Source of the DNA: Catellatospora methionotrophica
Lineage (GTDB): Bacteria; Actinomycetota; Actinomycetes; Mycobacteriales; Micromonosporaceae
Reading direction: 5' to 3'
Assembly: GCF_011297335.1 (NCBI RefSeq)
Contig: NZ_JAAOTJ010000003.1
Span: forward strand, 124,001 to 188,000
DNA length: 64,000 nt
Shown here: positions 9,962 through 19,900 of the stretch, piece after piece
Numbering within the stretch: the stretch's first letter is position 1
Layout: each line of letters opens with the position of its first letter
Position numbers and translations under genes: made by a program
The notes under the pieces: model-generated
Databases searched by the model: none
What the model saw: the letters and a program-made list of their open reading frames with translations, nothing else
Told to the model about the DNA's origin: nothing

Positions 9962-10238
9962 CTGTCAACCGCGCCAACATCCCGACCACGGGGTACGTTC
10001 ATCGCGCCGGCCCTCCCCAGGTACCTACATCGATCGACTGTGCCATACAGTAATCGACGCACCACGCTGTGTCAGCCCAGATCGCTAATGGTCGGCGAAA
10101 AGCACTATCGATCAGTCTGCGACACCAGGCAACCACGACACGATCGCCGAGTTCTCCGGACATGATCACATTTCCGGGGCGTCAGAAGCCGTTCACCCGC
10201 TGCTGGGCTGCCGAGAACCGCCGCTGAGGACGGGACAT

Positions 10239-12074
10239 TCAGTCCTCATAATCAGGGTCGTCGTCCTGCTCCTCGAACTCGCCCTCCTCAGGAACATCAC
10301 GCACGGCTGACTTGCCCATCGCCTCGCTGATGAGATTCAGCAGCTTCACCTGCCGATCCTCGAAGAAGGTCTCGAAGTCATCTGAGCGCAGCGCTGTCGG
10401 ATGAATCAGATGCGACTCGATGATCTGGTCCATCTTGTCGCCCCGGACACCGGCTGCCGATTCCACCCTCGCCAGGTAGCTGCTCGGAGCTCGCCCACCG
10501 ATCGCCCGGTTGGTGACGGAGGACAGCGCCGTCTTGTTGACGATCGACTCACGGTCGGCCCGGCTGATGTTGTTCCTGTCGCACCACGTCTTAGGAAAGA
10601 TGTGGTGGATATCGACCTGAAGGTCGAGAAAGTTAGCGATATTTATCGGTTGCGGCTGGATCCAATCCAGCCCACCTTCCCGCATCAACAGCGCGTAGAT
10701 GCCCTTGTAGGCCGCGCTGTTGCGCGTCCGTAGACTCCAGAGCCGGGACTCGTGGAAACTCGCGTCCGACACGGTGCCCGGCTCGGCCCTGTCGCCGCGA
10801 ACCCAGTCAACGACCTGCTCCAGGTCCCTGGCGAAGCGCGTCTCGGTACTACCCCCGTAGAGCTCGCCCAGTACCCCGGACCAGAACCAGCGTCGCAGTT
10901 TGATGTCGGCGCTGTGGGTGTCCACGGCAGAACCCAGCACTGCCCTGATCGCCGCCAGCGGAATGAGCTGACTCCGGTAAGGAACATCCTTGTCAGTAAA
11001 TATGTGCTGACGGGTAAGGAACGCCGAGGCCCAGATCAGACCCTCCTCAACCGCAGGCGCGTGGGTGAGGTAGTCGTCCAGCGTGAGCTTGAGGATGTCG
11101 CGGCGTTTACACGACACCCCTGGCGACTGCGCAGAGTCTTTCCCAGCCGCCAGATGGGCCTCTCGTCGCGCGTACGAGGTCAGTAGCGAGATCGTCTGCA
11201 GGAAGTCGGTGTTCTGCACAGAGCCGAGAACACGCTTCGCGGCCAGCCGCTCGTACCGCTGCCGCCAGTCGTCGTTGAGGCGAAAGTCCTGGTGCTTTCG
11301 ATCTCCAGCAAACGTGGCGGTCAGCAGCTCGAATACGTTGAGCACCACTCCGCCCGTGTTCACCTTCTCAAAAACTATGCAGACCGCTTCCTTCGGCGTC
11401 GACTTCTTCAGAACGATGACAGGCACCGTGTAGCTGATGATGTTCTGCAGTACTTTCGCGTAGAAGGCATTCCAACGATGCACTCTGTCCGCGTCCCCTG
11501 CGACATACCGGCCGCCCCACTCGAAGACCTTCGCCGCGTCGAGTGCGATCCACAGCGGGAAAACGCCTTCCACACATTGCTGATCGATCGTGGAATAGTC
11601 CGCGATGGTCACCCGGCCGAAGTCTTTCCGCAATTTCAGGTCGGCAGGCACGGAGAGGATCGCCTCCTCACGATCGCCGTCCTCATCCAGCGCTCGCTCC
11701 ATGTCGATGAAGTACCAACGCTGCAGTTTCTTACCGTTCGGGTCGCAGGTCTCGACAGGTTGCTGGGCCTTGAGCGACTGGAACAGGGAGGTCAGCCGCT
11801 GTTGGCCGTCGAGCAGCAGCTGCTCCGGCTCGGCCAGTGCGGCTCCATCGGCCACGCCAGCGAGAGGGCGGGGCGCCAGACGGATGTCATCGCCACCCGT
11901 CTCCAACATCATCACGACCCCGACCGGGTAGCCAAGGCTGATGGTCGCAAGCAGGCTGGCGATCCGCGGGTCGTCCCACTTCCATTCTCGCTGGAAGTCA
12001 GGCAGTTGGACCTTGCCCTGACCGACATCCTGTAGCAGCGTTCCGAGGTTAATGTCTGGGCTGTCGAACGGCAT
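10239..12074 (-). CDS. DUF262 / HNH (GmrSD-type) restriction protein
   Basis: The start at ATG 12074, with a G-rich ribosome binding site, gives 611 aa. A GTG at 12116 would add 14 unconserved residues. The N-terminal DUF262 (GmrS-like) domain has LPDFQREWKW and LLDGQQRLTSL, the ParB-like NTPase motifs. The C-terminus carries an HNH-type motif (DIHHIFPKTWC followed by NKTALSSVTNRAIGG), as in GmrD/DUF1524. Family members such as GmrSD are nucleotide-dependent type IV enzymes that cut modified phage DNA. An acidic tail (EEGEFEEQDDDPDYED) ends the protein. It is divergent from the RAMA-CBS gene, with 229 bases between starts, so the two may act together. Confidence 0.88.
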   Translation of the reverse strand: MPFDSPDINLGTLLQDVGQGKVQLPDFQREWKWDDPRIASLLATISLGYPVGVVMMLETGGDDIRLAPRPLAGVADGAALAEPEQLLLDGQQRLTSLFQSLKAQQPVETCDPNGKKLQRWYFIDMERALDEDGDREEAILSVPADLKLRKDFGRVTIADYSTIDQQCVEGVFPLWIALDAAKVFEWGGRYVAGDADRVHRWNAFYAKVLQNIISYTVPVIVLKKSTPKEAVCIVFEKVNTGGVVLNVFELLTATFAGDRKHQDFRLNDDWRQRYERLAAKRVLGSVQNTDFLQTISLLTSYARREAHLAAGKDSAQSPGVSCKRRDILKLTLDDYLTHAPAVEEGLIWASAFLTRQHIFTDKDVPYRSQLIPLAAIRAVLGSAVDTHSADIKLRRWFWSGVLGELYGGSTETRFARDLEQVVDWVRGDRAEPGTVSDASFHESRLWSLRTRNSAAYKGIYALLMREGGLDWIQPQPINIANFLDLQVDIHHIFPKTWCDRNNISRADRESIVNKTALSSVTNRAIGGRAPSSYLARVESAAGVRGDKMDQIIESHLIHPTALRSDDFETFFEDRQVKLLNLISEAMGKSAVRDVPEEGEFEEQDDDPDYED

Positions 12075-12303
12075 ATCAAACCCCCACCACGGCGACCAAG
12101 ACGACAACCCTTCCACGAGATCCAGACTGCCGCCATCGTCCGGTCATCTTTCGAGTGACACCCGGTCGAGGAAATGTATTCCTGCGCCGATTGCGGTATC
12201 GCTCTGGATAGGACAGGATCGTCCGCGGTGTTGTGCCCGCCCGGTTTACTGTGCAGAGCGGCTGTCGCCAGCCGACCGCATCCCGACAGCAGGAGAGTCG
12301 CGC

Positions 12304-13707
12304 ATGTCGCTCGAAGACCGGCCCCGGACCCGCCGCGAGCTGCTCATCGACGGGCGCCGCGTGCGGCTCGCCGACCTGATCGAAGCAAGCTTGCTCAAGC
12401 CCGGCCAGGAGCTTTTCTACCAGCAGCGCGTGGGCATGGAGCCATTCCGGTCGGTGCTCACCGAACGCGGGCGCCTGCGACTAGATGACGGGCGGGAATT
12501 CAGCTCGCCTTCTGCGGCAGCCACGGCACTCGCCGAGGTCACCGCGGTCGCCGGGTGGTCCGCATGGCGCGTCGGGCGTGACGGCCCCTACCTCTATCGG
12601 CTTCGTCAAGAGCTCTTGAAGGAGGTAGCCGACGAGGTATCGCGGGCCGCCAGCACCGCAGAGCCCGAGGCCGACGCCGCGACCCAGCGGTTTGCCCTTT
12701 TGAACGACGCCCGCAGCGCCGCCGATTCCGGCGAGCCACGCACCCTGACCGTTCAGGAGATGCTGAAACTCTGGGGCGCAGAGGACCGGGATCGCTCCAC
12801 GAGCATGCAGATCGAGTCAGACCTGGCCAACCACGGGCTGACCACCGTGCCCGACTTCCGCGCGGTAAGCCTGGACCATGTCGTACGCATCGTCGCCCCT
12901 GCCGTCGAGGCTCCCACCATTCCCGCCGCAACCTCCCTCGAGGAATCGAGTTCGCCGTCCGCTCGGCTGGCTAGCGAGGAGGTGAGTGTCGACATCGGCC
13001 TTACGCTCGGCAACCTGTTGTCCGGCACGCGGCGACTCGCCGCCGTCTCCCCTTCGGCGACGTTCGAGGAAGCCGTCACCACCATGCAACTCAATGACTA
13101 CTCTCAGCTTGCGGTGCTCGCTACTCCCCGCAAACTGCACGGGGCGGTCTCGTGGAAATCGATCGCTGAGGCGAGGCACCTCAAGCCCGATGCGAAGTTC
13201 AGCGACGCCGTCGACCGCAATGTTCAAGTCTTCGGCTACGGTACCCGCCTGCTCGACGTCCTCGACGTACTACAGCGTGACGGCTTCATATTCGTCAGCG
13301 ACTTCGACAACACGATCAACGGCATCATCACCACCGCCGACGTGGTACAGAAGTACGACGAGACCGCGACGCCGTTCTTCCTCATCGGCGAGGTCGATCA
13401 GGAACTCCGCCTCCTGATCCAGAACACGTTCGACGAGGAGACCGCACGGCAGGCGTGCACGGCGGCGAAGATCGGCTTCAAGACGTTTCATGAGATGACC
13501 ATGGGCCAGTACCAGGCTGTCCTCGATAATCCATCGTGCTGGGCGCAACTCGGCTGGCCGCTGGATCGGAAGACCTTCATTCAGCGGTTGGACCAGATAC
13601 GCCGGGTCCGCAACACTGTCATGCACTTCAATCCCGATCCCGTCAGGGCGGAGGACGTCGCCATACTGCGCAACTTCCTGAACCTGATCAGGCGATACAA
13701 CGGCTGA
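12304..13707 (+). CDS. RAMA - CBS pair - HEPN-like fusion protein
   Basis: ATG 12304 is preceded by AGGAG at about 9 bases, and the product is 467 aa. Residues 12-105 resemble RAMA, a small beta domain found with adenine methylases and proposed to read modified DNA (LIDGRRVRLADLIEASLLKPG, GREFSSPSAAATAL). About residues 220-360 form two CBS repeats (LAAVSPSATFEEAVTTMQ and FGYGTRLLDVLDVLQRDGF), which usually bind adenine nucleotides. The C-terminal 110 residues are helical and contain R436-N437-T-V-M-H441, the RNxxxH signature of HEPN ribonucleases, in the context DQIRRVRNTVMHFNPD. I infer a DNA-modification or nucleotide sensor coupled to an RNase effector. The function is untested, and the HEPN call rests on motif and helix context. 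Confidence 0.75.
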   Translation: MSLEDRPRTRRELLIDGRRVRLADLIEASLLKPGQELFYQQRVGMEPFRSVLTERGRLRLDDGREFSSPSAAATALAEVTAVAGWSAWRVGRDGPYLYRLRQELLKEVADEVSRAASTAEPEADAATQRFALLNDARSAADSGEPRTLTVQEMLKLWGAEDRDRSTSMQIESDLANHGLTTVPDFRAVSLDHVVRIVAPAVEAPTIPAATSLEESSSPSARLASEEVSVDIGLTLGNLLSGTRRLAAVSPSATFEEAVTTMQLNDYSQLAVLATPRKLHGAVSWKSIAEARHLKPDAKFSDAVDRNVQVFGYGTRLLDVLDVLQRDGFIFVSDFDNTINGIITTADVVQKYDETATPFFLIGEVDQELRLLIQNTFDEETARQACTAAKIGFKTFHEMTMGQYQAVLDNPSCWAQLGWPLDRKTFIQRLDQIRRVRNTVMHFNPDPVRAEDVAILRNFLNLIRRYNG

Positions 13708-13825
13708 ACGGTTCCACGTAACGGAGAGGCTGGGCACGTTCATCACCAGCGGTAATTGATCTCGGGCAAAAGCCACGAGGGCGGGAGCGACATCGGTTTG
13801 GCGCACCTGTGGAGCTAGACCCGGC

Positions 13826-14131
13826 TCACGCGTAGTACTTGTGCGCCGTCTCCGGCGCCTCACCGGATTGCAGATACTTTGAAATGATCGCCCCGGCGAC
13901 TCGCACCACCTTGAGCCGGTCAGATGACGAATCGTGGCCGGCGACCACAAACCGGGAACCGTATATGACTAGGTCACCTTGGACCACTCCGTCCTCCGCG
14001 CATGGCCTCACTGCCTGGGTCGCCGGATCGAACAGCACGAAGCCAGCGGTCACGCTGCCGCCATCAGCCTCCCAGCGGTAAAGGACGCCGCTCGGCAGCT
14101 CCGCGACTTTGAACACGCCCAGTACGAACAC
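13826..14131 (-). CDS. Presumed immunity protein, cassette copy 1
   Basis: This is a 101-aa protein starting at GTG 14131, with AAGGAG seven bases upstream that overlaps the end of the toxin gene. It has no signal peptide or TM segment. The sequence alternates hydrophobic and charged residues as in a small beta-rich domain (GVLYRWEADGG, AEDGVVQGDLVIYGS). The copy at 30011-30316 differs at roughly one residue in five but keeps length and position behind the same toxin. Position 15 bases after a polymorphic toxin is the main reason to call it an immunity protein. I do not recognise the family. Confidence 0.6.
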   Translation of the reverse strand: MFVLGVFKVAELPSGVLYRWEADGGSVTAGFVLFDPATQAVRPCAEDGVVQGDLVIYGSRFVVAGHDSSSDRLKVVRVAGAIISKYLQSGEAPETAHKYYA

Positions 14132-14146
14132 GCGCTGACTCCTTCA

Positions 14147-15409
14147 TTACCCCTGGAACCCTAGACCGTCGGCTGCGGCAGCACCTTCGTTCCAGGGGTG
14201 GCCTGCCTCGATCGTGGCATTGTGGGCCTTCATGTAACTGGGATCGCCGGTCCTGGCCATGTGCTGCGACTCGTACAACTCGTGCCGAAGCAGGTTTAGG
14301 TCGGCGGGGTGCGGGGTGCCGTTGGCGAGCCGCTGCCACGCTTCGGCGATTCGCGGGTTGGGGTCGAAGCGCGCCATCTCCCCCGGCGGGAAATAGTCGA
14401 GCAGGTGCTCCTCGTGAAAGAGGTGGTTCTTGATCTGAATGACGTCGTCGGGCGTGAAGCCGTGTTCGGCGGCCGTTGCCGCCACGTCCGCCACGTCGTC
14501 GGCTGATCGGATCTCGTCGTACATCTCTGATGCCCAGCGGGCGTCCCAGTCGCCGGCGTCTCTGGGCCGCCGGACGATGCCGCCGCTCTGCAAGATGTCG
14601 AAGCCCGCGTCGCCGTCCAGGTGGGCGGATGGTGCACCGAACCGGCGCGCCATGAGGCGAGCCAGGGTCTCGACGATCTCGTCCAGCTTTCGCAGGGCAG
14701 GCGACAGGTTGCGCAAGCTGGAGGTGAGCGCCTTGATCAGCCGCATGATCCGTGCGCCCCACTTCGCGACCAGGGCTGCCACCTGTGCTTCGACGTAGGG
14801 CGTGGCGAGACCGAAGGTGCCGAGCGTCTCCGCCGTCCACAGCGGGATCCGGGCGACGAGGATCGACACCAGTTCCCCGATGAGATCTCGCACCAGCGTA
14901 CGGACGAGCGTCACCAGCGATCCGGTCATCTCGACGATGACGCCCATAGCCTCTGAGGCTTTCGCCAGCCCCGCTGTCAGTTCGAACGTATCGGCGGCCT
15001 GGGCCCGGTAGGCCGCAGCGGCAGCACCGCGCCAGTCCGGAATCTCGTATCTGACGCCTCGCAGGTAATGATCGGCGATGCTGTCTTGCTCCTCGGCGAC
15101 GTTTCGCCACGTCTGCGCGTTGGCTGCCACGTGATCAGGGTCTCCCACGAGCCAGTCGAGGGCGTCCGACAGTGGCTGGACATGCTCAACGACCCATCCG
15201 AACCCGGCGGTGACGAGAGCACCGACAGGATCGAGCAGCCACACCGCGCCTTCCGCGGCAGTACCGAAGCCACCCAGCGTGCTGTCGACCCACGACCCGC
15301 TCTTGACGCCGTCGACCAGCATGTCGACCGTTTCGACGATGCCGACACCGGAATACCAGGCTGTCGTGTCCACGCGCGGCGCTACGAGCGGGTTCTTGGC
15401 TTCTGGCAC
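14147..15409 (-). CDS. WXG/ESX-type polymorphic toxin, cassette copy 1
   Basis: This is a 420-aa protein starting at GTG 15409, three bases after the WXG-like frame ends. Residues 1-200 are helical, with a Trp-rich ESX-like layout (DWLVGDPDHV, WRNVAEEQDSIADHYLRG, DWRGAAAAAYRAQAADTFE), typical of type VII secretion substrates. Residues 290-420 are a separate C-terminal domain rich in His and acidic residues (HLFHEEHLLDYFPPGEMARF, LLRHELYESQHM, MKAHNATIEAGHPWN) that I take as the toxic domain. Its activity is not recognisable. The paralogue at 30332-31594 is nearly identical over this domain, including a 311-bp stretch without a single difference. Frame and length are intact. Confidence 0.7.
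   Translation of the reverse strand: MPEAKNPLVAPRVDTTAWYSGVGIVETVDMLVDGVKSGSWVDSTLGGFGTAAEGAVWLLDPVGALVTAGFGWVVEHVQPLSDALDWLVGDPDHVAANAQTWRNVAEEQDSIADHYLRGVRYEIPDWRGAAAAAYRAQAADTFELTAGLAKASEAMGVIVEMTGSLVTLVRTLVRDLIGELVSILVARIPLWTAETLGTFGLATPYVEAQVAALVAKWGARIMRLIKALTSSLRNLSPALRKLDEIVETLARLMARRFGAPSAHLDGDAGFDILQSGGIVRRPRDAGDWDARWASEMYDEIRSADDVADVAATAAEHGFTPDDVIQIKNHLFHEEHLLDYFPPGEMARFDPNPRIAEAWQRLANGTPHPADLNLLRHELYESQHMARTGDPSYMKAHNATIEAGHPWNEGAAAADGLGFQG
14307..14617. repeat. 311-bp identical tract, toxin copy 1
   Basis: These 311 bases are identical to 30492-30802, although flanking homologous DNA differs every 5-15 bases. The tract covers the core of the toxin domain (from the IVRRPRDAGDW region to NGTPHP). 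Identity includes synonymous positions, which selection on the protein would not preserve, so recent gene conversion or recombination between the cassettes is the likely cause. Confidence 0.8.
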
Positions 15410-15412
15410 CGC

Positions 15413-15769
15413 TCAGATCTGCCTGTCGGCAGGTCGGTAACGGGCGAGCAGGTCAAGATGACCACTGACCGAGTCATCGGCCATCTGGTAGGTCGTGCGG
15501 ACCGCGCGCAGCGCCTCACCCATAGTCTCCACATGCACTGCCGACATCTGCATCACAGCGATGATCCGGGCTTGGAACGGCGCAAGATTTGCGGGTATAA
15601 ACGCGCACGCTTGGCCGTAGGCATCGATGTCCAGGCTCGCCCTACGCGCGGCGCTGTGCACCGTGTCGGCACGGTCGGCAAGGCCGCTGACAGTACGCGC
15701 ATGACGGCTGATCTACTCGCTCGGAGCGACGACCTGCTCGAGGGGCACCCCATCGTCAGCGATCAGCAT
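15413..15769 (-). pseudogene. WXG-like ESX protein gene, amber-interrupted (copy 1)
   Basis: Aligned with the intact 118-aa copy at 31598-31954, this frame has exactly the same length (357 nt) and starts at ATG 15769. Codon 19, Gln in the other copy, is TAG here (15713-15715), between VVAPSE and ISRHAR. Downstream the frame stays open and similar (ADRADTVHSAARRASLDIDAYGQACAFIPANL). A shortened product from GTG 15661 (82 aa) could still be made. The intact version is a small helical secretion partner placed before the toxin. Loss of the first third would probably disable it. Confidence 0.7.
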
Positions 15770-16081
15770 CGCCGAATCCCGCTACAGTGGTGAGCTCGAG
15801 GATGTGCGCGGCCAAGGCCTGGCGGGCCGCGTCGGTGGCAGCCAGCACGCCCTGCGCGATCCGCGTCGCCGGCCAGTCACGGACGCGCCGTCCAGCCTCA
15901 GATCGGTGAGGTGACCGCCCTGATCCACGGTCGCGGTGACCATTCCACGTCCAATCGAGGCGTCGACTCTCAAGTCGCGAACCTGCGCTGCGAGATCCGC
16001 AGCGCGGCGGGCACGATCCTCAAGTACGTTCGCCCAGTGTTCGACTCGAGCGTCGAGCCGGTCCGCATCAGCGTCGAACAA
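15756..16081 (-). pseudogene. YbaB-like small protein gene, frameshifted (copy 1)
   Basis: The first 65 residues (DADRLDARVEHWANVLEDRA ... VDASIGRGMVTATVDQGGHL) match the 108-aa intact protein at 31941-32267. Near 15888 one base is missing, after which the homologous sequence (RVRDWPATRIAQGVLAATDA) continues in another frame to a TGA at the equivalent position. The span is 326 nt against 327 in copy 2, which fits a single deletion. The family resembles YbaB/EbfC-like proteins often found at the head of actinobacterial ESX toxin cassettes. It overlaps the next gene by 14 bases, as copy 2 does. Confidence 0.7.
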
Positions 16082-16920
16082 ATACCTTCGCCTCCCGAGT
16101 CACCTAGCCTTCGCAGCCTAGGAGACCGAGCCGAACCGGACAAGGCTTCTGTCGATGCTTCGATCAGGGCGTTAGGTCTAGCGAGCTGCCGCACTCGACT
16201 GGCTCGACTAAACAGCGTCGTCGCTTCCCGTCGATGCGTGTTACCGCGCAGGAGTAGCAGTCACCTACCTTCGGCGCGGTCCTGCCCTGGCGCGTCGACC
16301 CACCTCGCACCCTGACGACGTCATTGAGCCGATGACCATCGACGGCGTCTATGCCGCGCTCGGGGAACTCGGCGACGCTCCACAAACTCTGGAAAGAGAC
16401 CTATCCGAACATAAGCTCGACCGCTACCGAAGCCGCTCGACTCAGGGTCACCTATTTTCGCTGATCTTGCCGAGCGTCGGATGGATTTAATCGGCATCCG
16501 AGGGGTAACCCAAACGAAATCCCCACCGGATTCGACGCTGTCGACGTCGATTCAGTTGATCTAGCTGTTATCGGGGCGGGGTTCCAGGTCTCGACACTTT
16601 CACGGTGGAGCAGCTTCCGGGGCTCCTCGCCGCGGGCCACCGCGAGCCTGCCGAGCTGAGGAAGAACTCATCGAACTGCGGTGGCGACGCGACGCGTGAG
16701 GGTAACCAACGGACCTTGCCCGACCCGAGCCACCGTACAACGGGCCAGGAGTCTGTCGACGTCGGGCGCGTTATCGAAACGTTATGGAATTGACCAGCAG
16801 CAATCTAACCAAGACTTCGGTGGCGGCGCTAATTTGTTCAATGCCTCAACTATTACCCCCACAGGTCTTCGGCGAGCCGCGGCGGGCTCTGAAGTCCCGT
16901 CCAGGCATTGGAGACTCTTC
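16082..16920. other. 839-nt intergenic region with no firm gene
   Basis: This separates the toxin cassette from the ThuA gene. A 52-codon open frame from ATG 16332 to TAA 16490 on the plus strand (MTIDGVYAALGELGDAPQTL...) has gene-like codons but no clear ribosome binding site, so I leave it uncalled. About 135 bases before the ThuA start, at 16771-16786, TTATCGAAACGTTATG contains the AACGTT core seen in LacI-type operators. It could be a carbohydrate-responsive site, but this is weak. Unlike the cassettes, this upstream DNA shows no obvious match to the region upstream of copy 2. Confidence 0.4.
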
Positions 16921-19900
16921 GTGTCCGCACAACGTCGCAGCCGCACCCATCCGAATATCAGAGCGCGATCTCTGCTCGGTTCGGTGCTCGCGCTCGCCAT
17001 GACCGTGACCGCGCTTGCCGTCGGGCAGTCGCCCACGCGGGCCGCGCCGGCAACCACCCGTCAAGCCAACGCGGCGCTCGCTCCGTTCTCGGTGCTGGTC
17101 TTCTCGAAGACCGCCGGGTTCCGGCATGATTCCATTCCCGCCGGCATCGCAGCGATCCAGCAACTCGGTGTCGACAACGGGTTCACGGTCACCGCGACGG
17201 AGGACGCTGGCGCGTTCACCGACGCCAACCTCGCGCAGTACGCGGCGGTGATCTGGCTGTCGACCACCGGTGATGTGCTCGACGCCGCCCAGCAGGAAGC
17301 CTTCGAGCGCTACATCCGTGCCGGCGGCGGTTATGCCGGCGTGCATTCCGCATCGGACACCGAATATGCCTGGCCATGGTACGGCAGCCTGGTCGGCGCA
17401 TACTTCTCTGCGCACCCGAACAACCAGCAGGCGACCATCAAGGTCGAGGACCCAGCGCACCCGTCCACGGCTGCTCTGCCGGCGCAGTGGTCACGGATCG
17501 ACGAGTGGTACAACTACCAGGCGAACCCGCGCAGCAAGGTGCATGTGCTGGCCAGTCTGGACGAGCGGTCCTACTCGCCGGGCACCGGTGCGATGGGTGC
17601 CGATCACCCGATCGCGTGGTGCCAGGATTATGACGGCGGCCGGTCCTGGTACACCGGGATCGGTCACACCATCGCTTCGTACACCGAGCCTTCATTCCTG
17701 GCTCACCTGCTCGGCGGCATCCAGACCGCGGCCGGTGCGCTCGACTCCGACTGCAGCGCGTCGCTGACCAGCGGGTACGAGAAGGTGACGCTGGACAGCA
17801 ACACGCAGAATCCGATGGAGCTGGACGTCGCGCCGGACGGCCGGGTCTTCTACATCGAGCGTGACGGCCGGGTGCAGATCATCAAGCCCGCCACCGGCAC
17901 CACGGTGACCGCGGTCGACCTGGATGTCTTCACCGGCAACGAGGACGGCCTGATCGGCATCCGGCTGGACCCGAACTTCGCCACCACCAACTGGGTCTAC
18001 CTGTACTGGGCGCCGAACGACGGTATGACGCGTAACCGGATCTCCCGGTTCACGGCCAGCGGCGACAGCATCGACCCGGCCAGCGAGAAGGTCGTGCTGG
18101 AGGTGACGACGCAGCGCACCACCTGCTGCCACGCCGGCGGTTCGATGGTGTTCGACCGCGCCGGCAACCTGTACCTGGCCACCGGCGACAACACCAACCC
18201 GTTCGAGTCCGACTCGTTCACCCCGATCGACGAGCGGACCGGGCGCCAGAACTTTGACTCCCAGCGCACCTCCGGTAACACCAACGACCTGCGCGGCAAG
18301 GTGCTGCGCATCCACCCGGAGGCCGACGGCACGTACACCATCCCGAGCGGGAACCTCTTCCCGCAGGGTACGGCGATGACCCGGCCTGAGATCTTCGCGA
18401 TGGGCTTCCGCAACCCGTTCCGGATCGGCATCGACGCGAAGACGAACACGCTGTACGTGGCCGACTACGGCCCGGACGCGAGCACGACGAACCCGAACCG
18501 CGGCCCGGAAGGAACAGTCGAATGGAACATCGTCCAGCCCGGCAACTACGGCTGGCCGTACTGCCACGGGGCTAACTACGCCTACAACGACTACACCTTC
18601 CCGAGCGGACCGTCCGGCGCGAAGTTCGACTGCGCCGCCCCGGTCAACAACTCGCCCAACAACACGGGTCTGACCAACCTTCCGCCCGCGGTCAGCGCCA
18701 CCGTCGACTACGACTACAGCGGCAACGCACTGTTCCCGGAGATCGGTGGCGGCGGCGCGCCGATGGCCGGGCCCGTGTACCGCTACGACCCCGACCTCGT
18801 CTCCGAGCGCAAGTGGCCGGCGTACCACGACGGCAAGGCGATGTTCGGCGAGTGGAACCAGAACAAGATGTACGCGTTCCAGGTCGCCGCCGACGGCAGG
18901 TCGCTGGTCGACATCAACAACATGCTCAGCGGCATGACCTTCCTGCGGCCGATGGACATCGAGTTCGGTCCGGACGGCGCGCTCTACCTGATCGAATGGG
19001 GCACCGGATTCGGCGGCAACAACGGCGACTCCGGCATCTACCGCATCGACTACATAGCGGGCGAGCGGGCCCCGATCGCGGTGGCGACCGGCACGCCGGA
19101 CTCCGGACCTGCGCCACTTTCGGTGCAGTTCTCCAGCGCCGGGTCGCGTGACCCGAACGGCGGGGCGCTGAGCTACGCATGGACGTTCGGTGACGGTGGC
19201 ACCTCCACCGTGGCCAACCCGTCGCACACCTACCCGGCTGCCGGCAACTACACGGCGCAGCTGACCGTCACCAACACCGCCAACCGCACGGCCGTCGCGA
19301 ACGTGACGGTCACGGTCGGCAACACCGCACCCACGGTCACCATCTCGTTCCCGCCGGACGGCGGCTTCTTCGAGTGGGGTGACCAGGTCAAGTACACCGT
19401 CGCGGTGACCGACCCGGAGGACGGGACGATCGACTGCTCGCGGGTGAGGCTGCAGTACTACCTCGGTCACGACCAGCACGCACACCCCCTGCAGTCGTAC
19501 ACCGGGTGCACCGGCACCGTGCAGACGTCGCTGGCCTCCGGCCACGGCGCTGACGCCAACGTGTTTGCCGTGTTCGAGGCCACCTACACCGATGATGGTG
19601 GAGCCGGCGGCTCCCACGCGCTGACCGGCAGGGCGATCGAACAGCTGCAGCCCAAGCGCAAGCAGGCCGAGTACTTCACCGCCACCGGACGGGCTCCCGA
19701 CGGCGTCGGCGGCGGTGACCCGGGCGTGCAACTGGAGACGACGACCGACACCGCCGGCGGTTTCCAGAACATCGGCTTCATCGAGGACGGCGACTTCTGG
19801 TCGTACGCCCCGGTGAACCTGACCGGTATCGACGTGCTGCGGTTCCGGGTGGCGTCGGCCACCGCCGGTGGACGCATCGAGGTAAGGACCGGCACGGCGG

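Noticed and set aside
14254-14290. HELYESQH in the toxin as an HExxH metalloprotease motif
   Set aside because: The second His is five residues after HE rather than two, so the zincin geometry is not met.
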